A DNA stretch of 64,000 bases, taken from the NCBI RefSeq assembly GCF_019703515.2, contig NC_059372.1, positions 18,147,492 to 18,211,491 of the forward strand, written 5' to 3'. Numbering within the stretch: position 1 is the first letter of the stretch; each line of letters begins with the position of its first letter. The translations under genes and the position numbers were made by a program. Below, piece by piece: positions 1 through 19,972 of this stretch. This DNA is from Myxocyprinus asiaticus. Taxonomy: Eukaryota; Chordata; Actinopteri; Cypriniformes; Catostomidae. Below the pieces are notes generated by a model. That model saw only the letters and a program-made list of their open reading frames with translations. It did not search any database and was not told the DNA's origin.

Positions 1-46
1 CGCTATAAAAACAGGTGCATAAACACCACTTCCTCAGAATTTCTTC
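1..46. repeat. left inverted terminal repeat segment of DIRS copy 1
   Basis: Reads as the reverse complement of 4889-4933 with only a few mismatches. It carries a TATAAAA-like stretch at 4-10. A related segment occurs in copy 2 at about 14424-14467. The outer part of this repeat lies left of the window. Confidence 0.75.
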
Positions 47-585
47 CTTCAAGACAGCGATAGTTTGTTGTCTAGAAGCTCTCTACCCTTTGCCGTTGAT
101 ATACACAAGTCAACAGGCGGAATCTTCACAGCAACGAGAAGACTCTCCGCTCCCCTGCAGTGCTCGGGCAAACTTCACTTTGCCTTGACGCTTGATGCTT
201 CACTGGTGAACGGGCCTCAGCATCCTGATTCCCCGCAGCGCTTTGGCAGGTGTTGTGGATCCTTACAAAGCAATTGCATATTGTGTGAAATATAAATTTA
301 CATTTATTTATATATTTATACATCTAAAAGAGTTGCTTACATGTCTGTGTCTTTTTAAAGATGTTATTCTGTAAGTGTTCCTTGTGCGAGAGGTACATCC
401 CGACATCAGATCAGCATGAGAGCTGCGCCCACGCAGAGTCAGACTGTCCTCACTGCGAGGGCATGTAATGTAATCAAGACGCTTTCTGAGGGACGATTCC
501 ACCTCACGCGCCCTCCCACACGCCTCTTCTGTGAAACCCGAGGATTCACACGAGGAGGCACGGCGGGGCCACGAGGCCGAGCAGG

Positions 586-1236
586 ATGAATTTGAGGTGG
601 TCCTTATGCCGGCACACGCCCCCACAAGCCCCTCAAACTCCACCACGTCACTCCACCGGCCCTCTGAAAGAGCGCATGGCCTTGTCTCGTTCAGCGGTTC
701 TGATGCTGTGGATGATAAAGACGACGTCATGTCTCTCACTGCATCAGGCGAGTGGTCAGTGGATGATGCTGCCACCCCCCCCAGCGAGGGTTAGAAGCGT
801 GCACGTGCCACTGACAGGAGATGCTCCGGTCGAAGAGCTTAACCTCGAGTGGTCTCTCCCAGAGGAACCTGAACAGTCTCGCCTCGATGAATGGTTCCTG
901 CAGTCTGGATGCTGTCAAGCGGCCGCGTTCCGCAAATTTGCCCCATTCTTCCCTGAAGTTCATAATGAACTGTCAAAGTCTTGGCACGCCCCCTTCTCAG
1001 CACGCTCGTGCAGTGACACCATCCTCTCTAATGTGGCTCATGGGGAAGAAAATGGTTATGCCCAACTACCCCCTGTGGAGGAGGCAGTAGCGGTACACCT
1101 CTGCCCAGCGAGTAACAGGGATTGGAAATCACACCACATACATCCTTCCAAGCCGTGTCGACAAACGTCCACACTGGCTGGAAAAGCTTACTCAGCGGCA
1201 GGACATGTTGGATCAGCACTCCATGCAATTGAGTGA
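586..1236 (+). pseudogene. DIRS copy 1 gag-like remnant
   Basis: Open frame of about 216 codons upstream of the reverse transcriptase. I recognise no catalytic motif. The same stretch, with many differences, recurs in copy 2 (11720-12640), which is how it is assigned to the element. Its frame does not join the reverse transcriptase frame that starts at 1240, so it is read here as a broken first ORF. Confidence 0.5.
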
Positions 1237-1239
1237 CAT

Positions 1240-1665
1240 TTGAATCATGCACTCACAAAGTTCCCATTCAAAATGATTACTCAGAAACGGATCTTATCGC
1301 ATGTATGCCCACACGATTGGTTTGCGTCGATAGATCTGAAGGATGCATACTTCATATCCAAATTGTACAAGATGTTTTTGAGATTTGCACTCGAGGGAAC
1401 AGCGCATCAATTCAAAGTCCCGCACTTCGGACTGTCTCTTGCTCCTCGCACATTCACAAAGTGCATTGATGCGGTTCTCTCCCCTCTGAAACTGAGTGGC
1501 GTGTGCATCTTGAACTACCTTGATGATTGGCTGTTACTGGCACAATCAGAGGCTCTGTTATGCCAGCTCAAAGACTTACTGCCTCAACATCTAAAGAGCT
1601 TGGGCCTCAATGTGAACTGGGCAAAGAGCATGCTCACCCCCAGCCAACAAATCTCCTTTTCGTGA
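1240..1665 (+). pseudogene. DIRS copy 1 reverse transcriptase fragment
   Basis: About 141 codons. Recognisable reverse transcriptase blocks are FASIDLKDAYF (first catalytic Asp) near residue 29, FGLSLAP near residue 64, and the YLDDW active-site box near residue 93. The N-terminal fingers are missing or out of frame and a stop follows near 1665, just before RNase H starts in another frame. The domain would copy the element's RNA into DNA. This copy is broken. Confidence 0.8.
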
Positions 1666-1689
1666 GGTGTCGCACTGGGGCAGATTGTC

Positions 1690-2652
1690 ATGCGGAAAGT
1701 GGTGACTACGGATGCTTCCAATACAGATTGGGGGGCGGTGTGCGATGGACACCCAACTTTTGGCACCTGGACAGGTGCGAAGATAGCGTGGCACATCAAC
1801 CGCCTAGAGCTATCGGCTGTATTCCTAGTTTTAAAGACTTTTCAGTCAGAAATAGCAAACTGTCATGTCCTGGTTCGCTCAGACAACACGACAGTTGTGG
1901 CATATATAAACAGCAAAGGCGGAATTCATTCACCGCCACTGTTGAGACAGACGCATCACCTCCTTATATGGAGCGAGCATCATCTCCTCTGCCTGAGAGC
2001 GACATATGTCCCATGCCACCTGAATTACGGCGCAGACCTATTGTCACGCCAAGGGGTGATACCGGGTGAATGGAAATTTCATCCTCAAACTGTATTGAGG
2101 ATTTGGGAAATATTTGGCAAAGCAGAAATCTATCTTTTTGCCTCAGTGGGGAATACCCACTGTCCCCTCTGGTACTCAAAGTCCCAAGCAATGGCCCACA
2201 AATGGCTGGCGAAACATAAATATGCATTTCCCCTGGTGTGCCTTCTTATATTTCTTCAAGAGCAATTAGATGCAGGACTCACTCCGTCAATGCTCAAAGT
2301 GTATGTGGCAACTATATCTGCGTATCACGCACATGAAGCTGGCGCCACTATAGGCAAGTATGATTTAATCATAAAGTTCCTTAAAGGAGCAAGTCGATTA
2401 AACCCACTTCGGCCAGCTACAGTCCCAACTTGGGACTTAACTTTAGTCCTAAAAGCACTCGCAGGGCCCCGCTTCGAGCCTTTGGACTCTGTTGATTTGC
2501 ACATGCTCTCCGTTAAGACTGCACTACTGCTGGTTCTGGCCTCAGTAAAACGGGTCATGACCTGCATGCACTATCAATCGACAATTTATGTCTTGAGTTT
2601 GGCCCTGGTCTTTCAAAAGCCACTGTCAAACCCAGAAATGCTATGTGCCTAA
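1690..2652 (+). pseudogene. DIRS copy 1 RNase H plus N-terminal tyrosine recombinase
   Basis: About 320 codons. RNase H begins with TTDASNTDWGAV and continues through an RLELSAV (catalytic Glu) and an RSDNTTVVAYIN block. DLLSRQG closes the domain near residue 130. The second half corresponds to the core-binding part of a lambda-integrase-like recombinase, including a KTALLLVLASVKRV stretch that normally carries the first catalytic Arg. The frame ends at 2652, before the remaining catalytic residues. Confidence 0.8.
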
Positions 2653-3030
2653 GGTCCTAATCACACCCTTCAGAGCGCAGGTGGTTCACCTTCAGGCCTT
2701 CTTCCCTCCTCCATTTAATTTGGATGAGGAATAATCATTGCATTTGTTATGCCCTGTGAGGGCGCTACACGCATACGTTGTACATTGTATGCGTGTAGTT
2801 CAGACTGTCTGATGTAGTTCAGACTGTCTGATCAGCTCTTTGTATGCTATGGAGGATGCACGAAAGGCATGTCCATCTCCATGCAAAGACTTTCTCACTG
2901 GATTGTCGATGCAATTGCCCTGACTTATGAGTCACAGGTTAAGACTTGCCCATTTGGTGTTAAAGCACACTCAACAAGAGGCATGGCCTCTTCATGGGCA
3001 TGGACGAATGGTGTGTCCTTACAAGACATA

Positions 3031-4277
3031 CACTATATTGCCAAAAGTATTCGCTCATCTGCCTTTAGATGCATATGAACTTAAGTGAAATCCCATTCTT
3101 AATCCATAGGGTTTAATATGACGTCGGCCCACCCTTTGCAGCTATAACAGCTTCTACTCTTCAGGGAAGGCTTTCCACAAGGTTTAGGAGTGTGTTTATG
3201 GGAATTTTTGACCATTCTTTCAGAAGCGCATTTGTGAGGTCAGACACTGATGTTGGACGAGAAGGCCTGGCTCACAGTCTTCGCTCTAATTCATCCCAAA
3301 GGTGCTCTATCGGGTTGAGGTCAGGACTCTGTGCAGGCCAGTCAAGTTCTTCCACACCAAACTCGCTCATCCATGTCTTTATGGACCTTGCTTTGTGCAC
3401 TGGTGAGCAGTCATGTTGGAACAGGAAGGGGCCATCCCCAAACTGTTTTAACAAAGTTGGGAGCATGGAATTGTCCAAAATCTCTTGGTATGCTGAAGCA
3501 TTCAGAGTTCCTTTCACTGGAACTAAGGGGCCAAGCCCAGCTCCTGAAAAACAACCCCACACCATAATCCCCCTCCACCAAACTTCACAGTTGGCACAAT
3601 GCAGTCAGACAAGTACCGTTCTCCTGGCAACCGCCAAACCCAGACTCGTCCATCAGATTGCCAGATGGAGAAGCGTGATTCGTCACTCCAGAGAACGCGT
3701 CTCCACTGCTCTAGAGTCCAGTGGCGGCGTGCTTTACACCACTGCATCCGACGCTTTGCATTGCACTTGGTGATGTATGGCTTGGATGCAGCTGCTCGGC
3801 CATGGAAACCCATTCCATGAAGCTCTCTACGCACTGTTCTTGAGCTAATCTGAAGGCCACATGAACTTTGGAGGTCTGTAGCGATTGACTCTGCAGAAAG
3901 TTGGCGACCTCTGCGCACTATGCGCCTCAGCATCCGCTGACCCCGCTCTGTCATTTTACATGGCCTACCACTTCATGGCTGAGTTGCTGTCATTCACAAT
4001 CACTTCCACTTTGTTATAATACCACTGACAGTTGACTGTGGAATATTTAGTAGCGAGGAAATTTCACGACTGGACTTGTTGCACAGGTGGCATCCTATCA
4101 CAGTACCACGCTGGAATTCACTGAGCTCCTGAGAGCGGCCCATTCTTTCACAAATGTTTGCAGAAGCAGTCTGCATGCCTAGGTGCTTCATTTTATACAC
4201 CTGTGGCCATGGAAGTGATTGGAACACCTGAATTCAATTATTTGGATGGGTGAGCGAATACTTTTGGCAATATAGTG
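3031..4277 (-). mobile_element. Tc1-like DNA transposon inserted in DIRS copy 1
   Basis: Left end CACTATATTGCCAAAAGTAT and right end ATACTTTTGGCAATATAGTG are inverted repeats flanked by TA at 3029-3030 and 4278-4279, the Tc1/mariner target duplication. Length is 1,247 bp. The transposase lies on the minus strand. Host sequence on both sides is DIRS. Copy 2 shows the same DIRS site without the insertion at about 13846. Confidence 0.92.
3272..4227 (-). pseudogene. Tc1-like transposase, frameshifted
   Basis: Three open pieces on the minus strand (4227-4000, 3954-3523, 3565-3272) together cover a Tc1 transposase. The first is a paired-like helix-turn-helix with EISSLLNIPQSTVSGII. The second has the WSDESRF box with the first catalytic Asp. 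The third has HDCSPVHKA and the [18 protein letters not shown]-terminal box with the DE residues. One break lies between pieces one and two. A second, probably a one-base loss in a G-rich stretch near 3560, separates pieces two and three. The enzyme is not expressible from this copy. Confidence 0.85.
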
Positions 4278-4785
4278 TATGTTTTGCAGCAGGATGGTCT
4301 TCTCAAAACACATTCACAAGGTTTTACAACCTAGATGTAACGTCTCTCTCTTCACAAGTCCTGTCTGTTTAGAGTGCTTGCTATTTCATTGGCCAAATAT
4401 GCATACTTATGCTCCTCCCTTTAAGGATGAGCTCTCCATCTTTTTACACAACCACCTGCATTTAGGCCATTGTAATTTACCATAAGTCACAAGCACTTAC
4501 ATTATAAATAAACTCTCTTCCCGACTGGGTTCGTGAAGGAGTTCATTCATACTATATGACTATAGCTCATATATTCTTTCTGAGTGCTCCCCTCCTGGCC
4601 CAATATGATGGTCACTCACTGTGGCATACTAATGTCGCTCGCCGTACCATGAGACTGCGGCGTCATACTTCCTTTCTGGGAGGTTATCGAGTAGTGCAGC
4701 GTGATGGATTCTGTTCTCCATATGCATTAATAAACGCAATGTCAAGTGTACTGAGTCGTAAGGGAACGTCTAGGTTACGTTCATA

Positions 4786-5092
4786 ACCTCAGTTCCGTGA
4801 GATGAAGGGAACGAGACATTGCGAATGCTAGCTGCACTACAAGACTCAGAGTTCTTGAGGCATGAGCGATGCGCTCCTTGTTCTCAGTGAGAAATTCTGA
4901 GGAAATGGTGTTTGTGCACCTGTTTTTGTAGCGGACAGCTTTGCGCCAAAACAGGTGGGGCTCAAACACCATAGCCAATATTAGAATATTGTAGAGAGAT
5001 TTCAACTAGGTCGTGTGAGAATGCACTCCCATAAGCGTTAATAAATGCAATGTCTGGTTCACTTCGTCTCAGGGAACCGAGGTTATGTAAGT
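4786..5092. repeat. right-end hairpin of DIRS copy 1
   Basis: Two imperfect inverted arms, about 4786-4828 and 5047-5092, flank about 220 bp that includes the terminal-repeat segment. They read AACCTCAGTTCC... and its complement ...GGGAACCGAGGTT. Copy 2 carries the same arrangement at about 14320-14640. This matches the internal complementary region expected of DIRS ends. Confidence 0.6.
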
Positions 5093-5102
5093 AACTGAGA
5101 CG

Positions 5103-5277
5103 TTTTTAAATGTAATCTGAACTAAAGAAGTACAATATATGATACCACTGGTTTAAGATTTAACTGCTGATTTGAAATATGTTCTTTGATTGTAATCTTG
5201 ATGAACCGTTTTGGAGATTTCGGTCTTTACCCATTCAAGTAGATAGCAGCTACATTGTTATGCCGATTGTGTGCATT
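5103..5277. other. short spacer, nothing recognised
   Basis: Unique-looking AT-rich sequence between the DIRS right end and the hAT-like fragment. No exon or RNA gene is seen. Confidence 0.4.
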
Positions 5278-6011
5278 AGGGATGGGCGGATATCGATACT
5301 TCCGATACTGATGTGGTATCAAGAATATCGATCCTCACATAAAAATATCGATTCTGACGTTTTTTGTTTTTTTTCTGACCTTAAAAAAGCGTCCAGCCGG
5401 GTTTTCTAAATTTGCGAAAATGTCCGGGATTCGGCTTTAGTTGCATTATGATGTGCATCTGGTCTAATACTTCATTGTGTGTGCGCTCATATTTGCATTG
5501 CTTTAACCCCTCTTTGTAAGTCCCGCCTTCTCGCACACCAATTGGTCGATTATAAAAGACCTGCAGCAACTTTTGGCCAAATTCCTGCCTGTCAATCTCT
5601 CCGCGAACGCGTGAAGCACTGTTGTGTTCAGCATCAAACAGCTGCTTGACAGTAGCAGCAAATGACAGCTGAGTGGAAACAATGCCCAAACGAAAGTGCA
5701 AATTTACAGAAGATTTGCAAAAAAAACTCCCATGCTTTCGTCCAGGTCGAGATACGTGGGAAGCAGAATGTATGACATGTAAAGCTGGCACTTATATGTC
5801 AGCTGCTAGTAAAGGTGCAAGTGATTTAGAAGCACACATTAGCTCTGCGAAGCATAAAGGGTCAGCAAAAGGTGAAAGTTCATCAGGTAAATTAACGGAC
5901 TACTTTTTGCGACCAGATCAAATTATCACATTGCTTCATTTTCCATGGCCATTCAAAATAACAGTAATAGTAAATGAAGGTACACTCATGTCATCAAATA
6001 TTTTATTTTAG
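5278..6011 (+). mobile_element. hAT-like fragment with BED zinc finger
   Basis: Starts with TAGGGATGGGCGGATATCGATA, a common hAT-type terminus in fish, and runs through TATCGAT-rich sequence to the coding part. No matching right terminus or 8-bp target duplication could be paired by eye, so it is probably truncated on the right. Confidence 0.5.
5682..6011 (+). CDS. N-terminal part of hAT-type transposase, BED zinc finger
   Basis: Begins MPKRKCKFTEDLQKK. I prefer the ATG at 5682 over 5673 because MPKRK is the usual start of this protein family. Residues about 29-60 give Cys-x2-Cys ... His-x4-His (CMTCKAG ... HISSAKHKG), a BED-type DNA-binding finger, followed by a KLTDYF block. The catalytic hAT domain is absent: the frame ends at 6011 and runs into AT-rich sequence. 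It is likely a truncated transposase rather than a host gene, and expression is doubtful. Confidence 0.5.
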   Translation: MPKRKCKFTEDLQKKLPCFRPGRDTWEAECMTCKAGTYMSAASKGASDLEAHISSAKHKGSAKGESSSGKLTDYFLRPDQIITLLHFPWPFKITVIVNEGTLMSSNILF

Positions 6012-8306
6012 TACATGGACATTCAAAAGAATGTTGGAAATTTGTATTTATTTATATATATATTTATGTTATGCTAATAGAGTGTCTTTTTCACTGTATT
6101 AAAGTTTGCATTCATTGTAACACTGTTTTGAACACTATTATTCCACCCCACCCCAATGTAGTAACCATGTTTTTTTTGTTTTGGCAGTAACCAAGGTTTT
6201 GATACAATTAACCATGGTTTTGATACAGCATTACTGTTGTATCCCTATTGTAACTTGGTTTTAGTAATAGTAACCATATAATAATATCTATGGTTCATTT
6301 TGTGGTTTTATATGTTGCTTATACTTACTCATTTTTAAAAGGTAAACAAAGCAGCCTAATAATTTTCTGCTTAGGCCTGTAAATATATAAAACATTTTAA
6401 GTAATAATGTAAGTTACTAACTTTATCCAAAGAATTCTTTAAAATTTAATTTATAGTAATGGCAATATCTTTCTTTTTTGTACCAATATTGACAACAAAA
6501 AAAGTAGGGCTGTTTGATTTCAGAAATTTTTTAATCGACTCCTGATTCCAGGTTTTCGGAATCGACTAATTTTCTTGATTCTTTAGAAAAACGGGAGGCA
6601 AAGTGAATCAGTGAAATCTTACAATAAACGGTCAAAAAAAATAAATAAAAAAAAAAAAAAAGAGAGAGAGAAAAGCACAATTCTCACTATTTATGATTAA
6701 TAGTATGAATAACAAAAGATCACGTCACGTCCCAGAGCGGTGTTTCCCAACCCATCAGAAGCGATTCTTTTTGGAATCGACTCCCAGCTTCACTTAACAG
6801 GGCATTTCTCGATTTAGAGACCAACTTAGCTTAATACTGTTGAGGCATCTTCGCAGAAAGTATTTGTCGTCCATCCTGGTGAGGGGGGCAGTATAAAGAG
6901 ATAGATCCTATTCTAGAACAAATATTTAATATTTACCTGTAAAGTGATTTGAAACTCCACAAGCATATTCTGTTTGTCAGTTGAATTTACTGGCAAAGGA
7001 CGCCATCTGGTGGTCAAAACCGCACTTTACAATCGCGTATTCGTATTGGAGATAAAGCAATTATTTTATCAGAATTGATTAGTTTTGATGTGTAATTAAC
7101 AAAACAGAACTACATGCTTTTGTTATTATTTCAAAAGAATTTATGAAATTCACAAAATGAAATTTACATCATGAGCAGGAAATGGTAAAAGGACAGATAA
7201 ACCCTTCCATTCAGTAAAACACAACAGAGTACAAAATGCTGTTGCCTATGCAACTAGACTTAAAAGACATATGATCATGATCAGCAAAAAGTTTCATCAG
7301 TTCATCTTGATGTATAGCTAATATTCCTATTCCATCCATAATCCATAACCATGTTCAGTATTAAGACAATATCTTGAGACTTCCAGTACACTTAAATGAC
7401 ATTTCATTTCACGTTAAAAAGTAACCCCAAAAACTGTTCCACCCACAGATTCCATTCAAAGCATTCATTTGTAATAGATACATGATAGCACATCTTTCAA
7501 AAAGCTGCATACCAAACAGCTATTTGCTCTATATAAACCACGTCAAGCAACCATGACTCATGTAACCAGAGTTCCATAACTATTAATGAAAACAAGACCC
7601 CAATGCCACCTTTACGGAAATGACTTACAGTTTGAGAGGGAGAGCCGCCGTTAAATCGATTGCTGTAAACCACTTGGGCCTGCTTATATTTCAGTATTCT
7701 ATTTAGTTGAAAACTGTTTACTGATGACAAACTGACCCATAAATGCAACCGTTACAATGCATGTTTACAAAATATGTACAATTATCACTGACCTGAAAGT
7801 CTTTGAAAAGGTTTACCGAAGAGACATGCTGATACTCTGGTTCTGTTGATTCCCAACAATAGAAATGCTTATGAGAACTTATGAGATTTCCCTTCCATTA
7901 GATTGTGATTTAAAATATGCTTATTAAATTGAGTGAGTAATGCCAAGCTAGAGACCTATGGTGCTACATTACATAATTTCTGTTACAACATGAATAGACT
8001 GTGGAATCTGTCACAATACATGCACCGATTGTCTACATTTGTATATGTCAGATTGATGTGGGTAGTGGCTTTGTAACAGGAAACAAAACAACTCATAAGA
8101 CTTAAACGTACTGATGGGACCAGACAGAAATAAAGAGAATTTCCCACAGAAGGCATTTCCACTTGAAACAGATCATTGACCAATCAGTCAGTCAGAGAGC
8201 AGAGGCTGGAAAGTGATCCGGAGTGGGTGGTACTACAGTTGCGGTGAGGGTTTTGTTCTGCTTTCACAGAAGGCAGCGTGATACAAAATGGCATTCATAA
8301 AGCCAT
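6012..8306. other. srm downstream region, AT-rich, mostly unassigned
   Basis: No open frame resembling a known protein was seen. About 6180-6310 resembles the 'ACCATGGTTTT' repeat seen again at 57.8-58.5 kb. About 6505-6800 has TAATCGACT/GAATCGACT motifs of a hAT-type fragment. The srm 3' untranslated region should lie just below 8307, but I could not place a polyadenylation signal with confidence. Confidence 0.4.
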
Positions 8307-17159
<8,853 letters not shown>

Positions 17160-17509
17160 TGCTGAGGAATCTAAAATAAAATTACCGGTGCTTTTATACA
17201 GTCTGATCAAACTAGTGTACAGAAAGGGGCTACTAGATTTCTTAAGCAGCCCCGAACAACACGTTGTGGGCGTTCTCTGCAGTGCAACCAAACGTAAGAC
17301 ATTAGAGGTGACCAATATGTGTAGACTGACGTCATAAACATTGACTGGCGTATTTTCTGAGTGGGTGTAGCGTGGGGGCGGTGCATCGAGGGCAGTGATC
17401 TGTGCGAGCAAGGTTGGGTGTGTGGTTGTGCGAAAGACCCCACGTGAAAGTCTAGTCTTAGGGGCCGTTCACACTGAAATAGTTTTTGCGTCCGTCCGTG
17501 TTGTTTAAA

Positions 17510-17540
<31 letters not shown>

Positions 17541-18055
17541 GTAAACATGCGCTAGACGAGTAAATAGAGATGTGTTCATTCACTCAAACGTAAAAGTTAC
17601 ATTAGGGGCTGTTCAGACCGAACACGTTCTTGTGCTTTGTTAAAAAATAAATAAATGTTAATTTAAAATTATCTTCATATGGTAACATCTAAATTAACAC
17701 ATTAATACATTAGGTTACACCAACAAAACTATTTTTAGGGTGATATTAGGTAGAAATAACTTCTTAATGGGTTAGTTCATCAAAAAATGAAAATGTTCTC
17801 ATAATTTACTCTGGTGCCATATAGATGTGTACGACTTTTTCTTCTCCTGAGCACAAACCAAGATTTTTTTGAAAAATATTTCTGCTCTGTAGGGTCATAC
17901 AATGCAAGTGAATGGTGGCCAAAACTCTAAAGGTTAATATAAAAGCAGCATAAAAAGACTCCAGTGGTTAAATCCATATTTTCAGAAGTGATATTATAGG
18001 TGTGGGTGAGAAACAGATCTATATTTAATTCCTTTTTTAACATAAATTTCCATTT

Positions 18056-18086
<31 letters not shown>

Positions 18087-19086
18087 GGCGATTTACATTC
18101 TCAAGGCGAATTTATAGTAAAAAAAGGACTTAAATTTTGATGTATTTCTCATCCACATCAATCATATTGCTTCTGAAGATATGGATTTAACCACTGGAGA
18201 TGTGTGGCTTACTTTTATGCTGCTTTTATGTGCTTTTGGACCTTCAAAGTTCTGGCCACCATTCACTTGCATTGTATGGACCTACAGAGCTGAGATATTC
18301 TTCTAAAAATCTTCGTTTGTCTGGGATGGCATGAGGGTGAGTAAATGATGAGAGAATTTTCATTTTTGGGTGAACTATACCTTTAAGGTAACAATTGCGG
18401 GTTACAAGTTTTTTTTATATTGTACAAAGGCTGTTTGGTCTAAAATGTATTACGTTTGTTTTTCATATTTAGTTTCTTTGTTGCATGTAACATTAAGGAT
18501 GGCATTTGTGTTGACTGAGTAAAACAAATGACACAAGCTCTTATTTTCAATCTCAGACATTATTACAATAGACAGAGATTACATATACATGACATGTTTT
18601 ACATTATTTTCTAAAAAAGAAAAGCAAATCATAAAATAAATGTACATATTGGACATTCCCCACTGTACTGAAATCCACAAGGCACAATTGACCATAGGCA
18701 GCTAAGATGTTTTGTGTTAACTCTTTAATGTGTTTCAGTGCAAGATGTTACACAAGCCAATACATAACACTTAGAACGTGTAGACAAAACATTGGCCATA
18801 TGCAAAATTACTGCACTAGTCTGTCCAGTTTAACTGAACATAAACAGCTTTTCATAAGAATCTAATCTGTAGGCTATTCACAGCACAACAGCTGATTTAG
18901 TATTTCAACAATCATGCTTACTATTTGGCATCCATTAGACAATATAGCAGTTTTGCAGTATTCAGCATTAAAATGAAAAATATTTCTAAACATGACTGTA
19001 ATACTGTATGACTGTAAATGTTTTTTGCAAATATGACATTGATCATTCTCAACCCTTATCTACCAATACATTCTGATAAAAGCAAC
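17160..19086. other. srm upstream region and downstream flank of the smc1a pseudogene
   Basis: The srm promoter should lie just above 17159. 17330-17480 is the most GC-rich part, with CG dinucleotides, consistent with a housekeeping promoter, but I see no decisive TATA box. A T-run at 17505-17537 and a complete foldback MITE at 17770-18389 follow. 18400-19080 holds nothing I recognise. Confidence 0.4.
17770..18389. repeat. complete foldback MITE, 'AGTTCATC...GGTGAACTATACC' family
   Basis: Left arm GTTAGTTCATCAAAAAATG and right arm CATTTTTGGGTGAACTATAC pair across about 620 bp. A long T-run at 18060-18086 marks the loop. Related copies occur at 10668, 22893 and 44858. Confidence 0.8.
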
Positions 19087-19623
19087 CTAATCATTGGGAT
19101 TAGCATCCAGATACTGGGAAAGATCAAAGGTCAGCACTTTACTAATGACACAGTCTCCTTGCTGTGAATAAATGAAAAGAGAGTTTAATTTAGTATTATT
19201 ATTATTAGAGAATTAACACAACTTCAAAATGTTATCTGTTGCATATTAAAACAAATTGCTGCAGTTTCTACAACATGGTAAACACTGAAGATAAATAGGA
19301 TAATAGGTTGGAATGGGTTTTATTTCAATGGATTAACTGCATGTGTTTACTAGTTTTGATATGTTTACATTATCTGGCCCATTACTGAAATACATACCTC
19401 AGGGTAAACTCCAATGAGGGAGTCAGCTTTTGTGTACAACTCTTCTTTGAGAGAGATGACAATAGCCTGGAAATTCTGAACTGACTGGTCCTTTATGTAA
19501 ATGGCCACCTGCACAGTAAGGAGTTAAATACAAATTTTCATATTTATGCCATTCAGTTCTTTGGAGTGACCCAAATCCATGCATTTGCATTTGGAAGAGG
19601 CCTTATTTGTTGGAGTCAAACTA

Positions 19624-19972
<349 letters not shown>

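Larger units (their letters stand above)
2856..4345 (+). pseudogene. DIRS copy 1 tyrosine recombinase C-terminal half, split by Tc1
   Basis: The 2869-3030 segment encodes the AHSTRGMASSWAW block with the HxxR pair of tyrosine recombinases. The continuation after the Tc1 insertion (about 4281-4345) encodes FTRFYNLDVT in the appropriate frame, with the expected nucleophilic Tyr. The Tc1 element at 3031-4277 therefore lies between HxxR and Tyr and separates the catalytic site on DNA. A gap of non-coding sequence at 2655-2850 adds to the damage. Confidence 0.7.
1..5102 (+). mobile_element. DIRS-family tyrosine-recombinase retrotransposon, copy 1 (5' end outside window)
   Basis: Order on the plus strand is gag-like remnant (about 530-1240), reverse transcriptase (1240-1665), RNase H (1690-2080) and tyrosine recombinase (about 2220-4345). 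This is the DIRS order, with no LTR, no aspartic protease and no DDE integrase. Bases 1-46 are the inverted complement of 4889-4933, giving the split inverted terminal repeats of DIRS elements. The right end stops near 5102, where similarity to copy 2 (ending near 14645) is lost. The reading frame is broken between domains and a Tc1 transposon sits at 3031-4277, so this copy cannot encode a complete polyprotein. The true left end is outside the window. Confidence 0.85.

Noticed and set aside
3192..3773. 193-codon plus-strand frame
   Set aside because: Antisense shadow of the Tc1 transposase.
5682..6011. Host BED-finger transcription factor
   Set aside because: It sits beside a hAT-type terminus and lacks any further domain. 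A truncated transposase is simpler.
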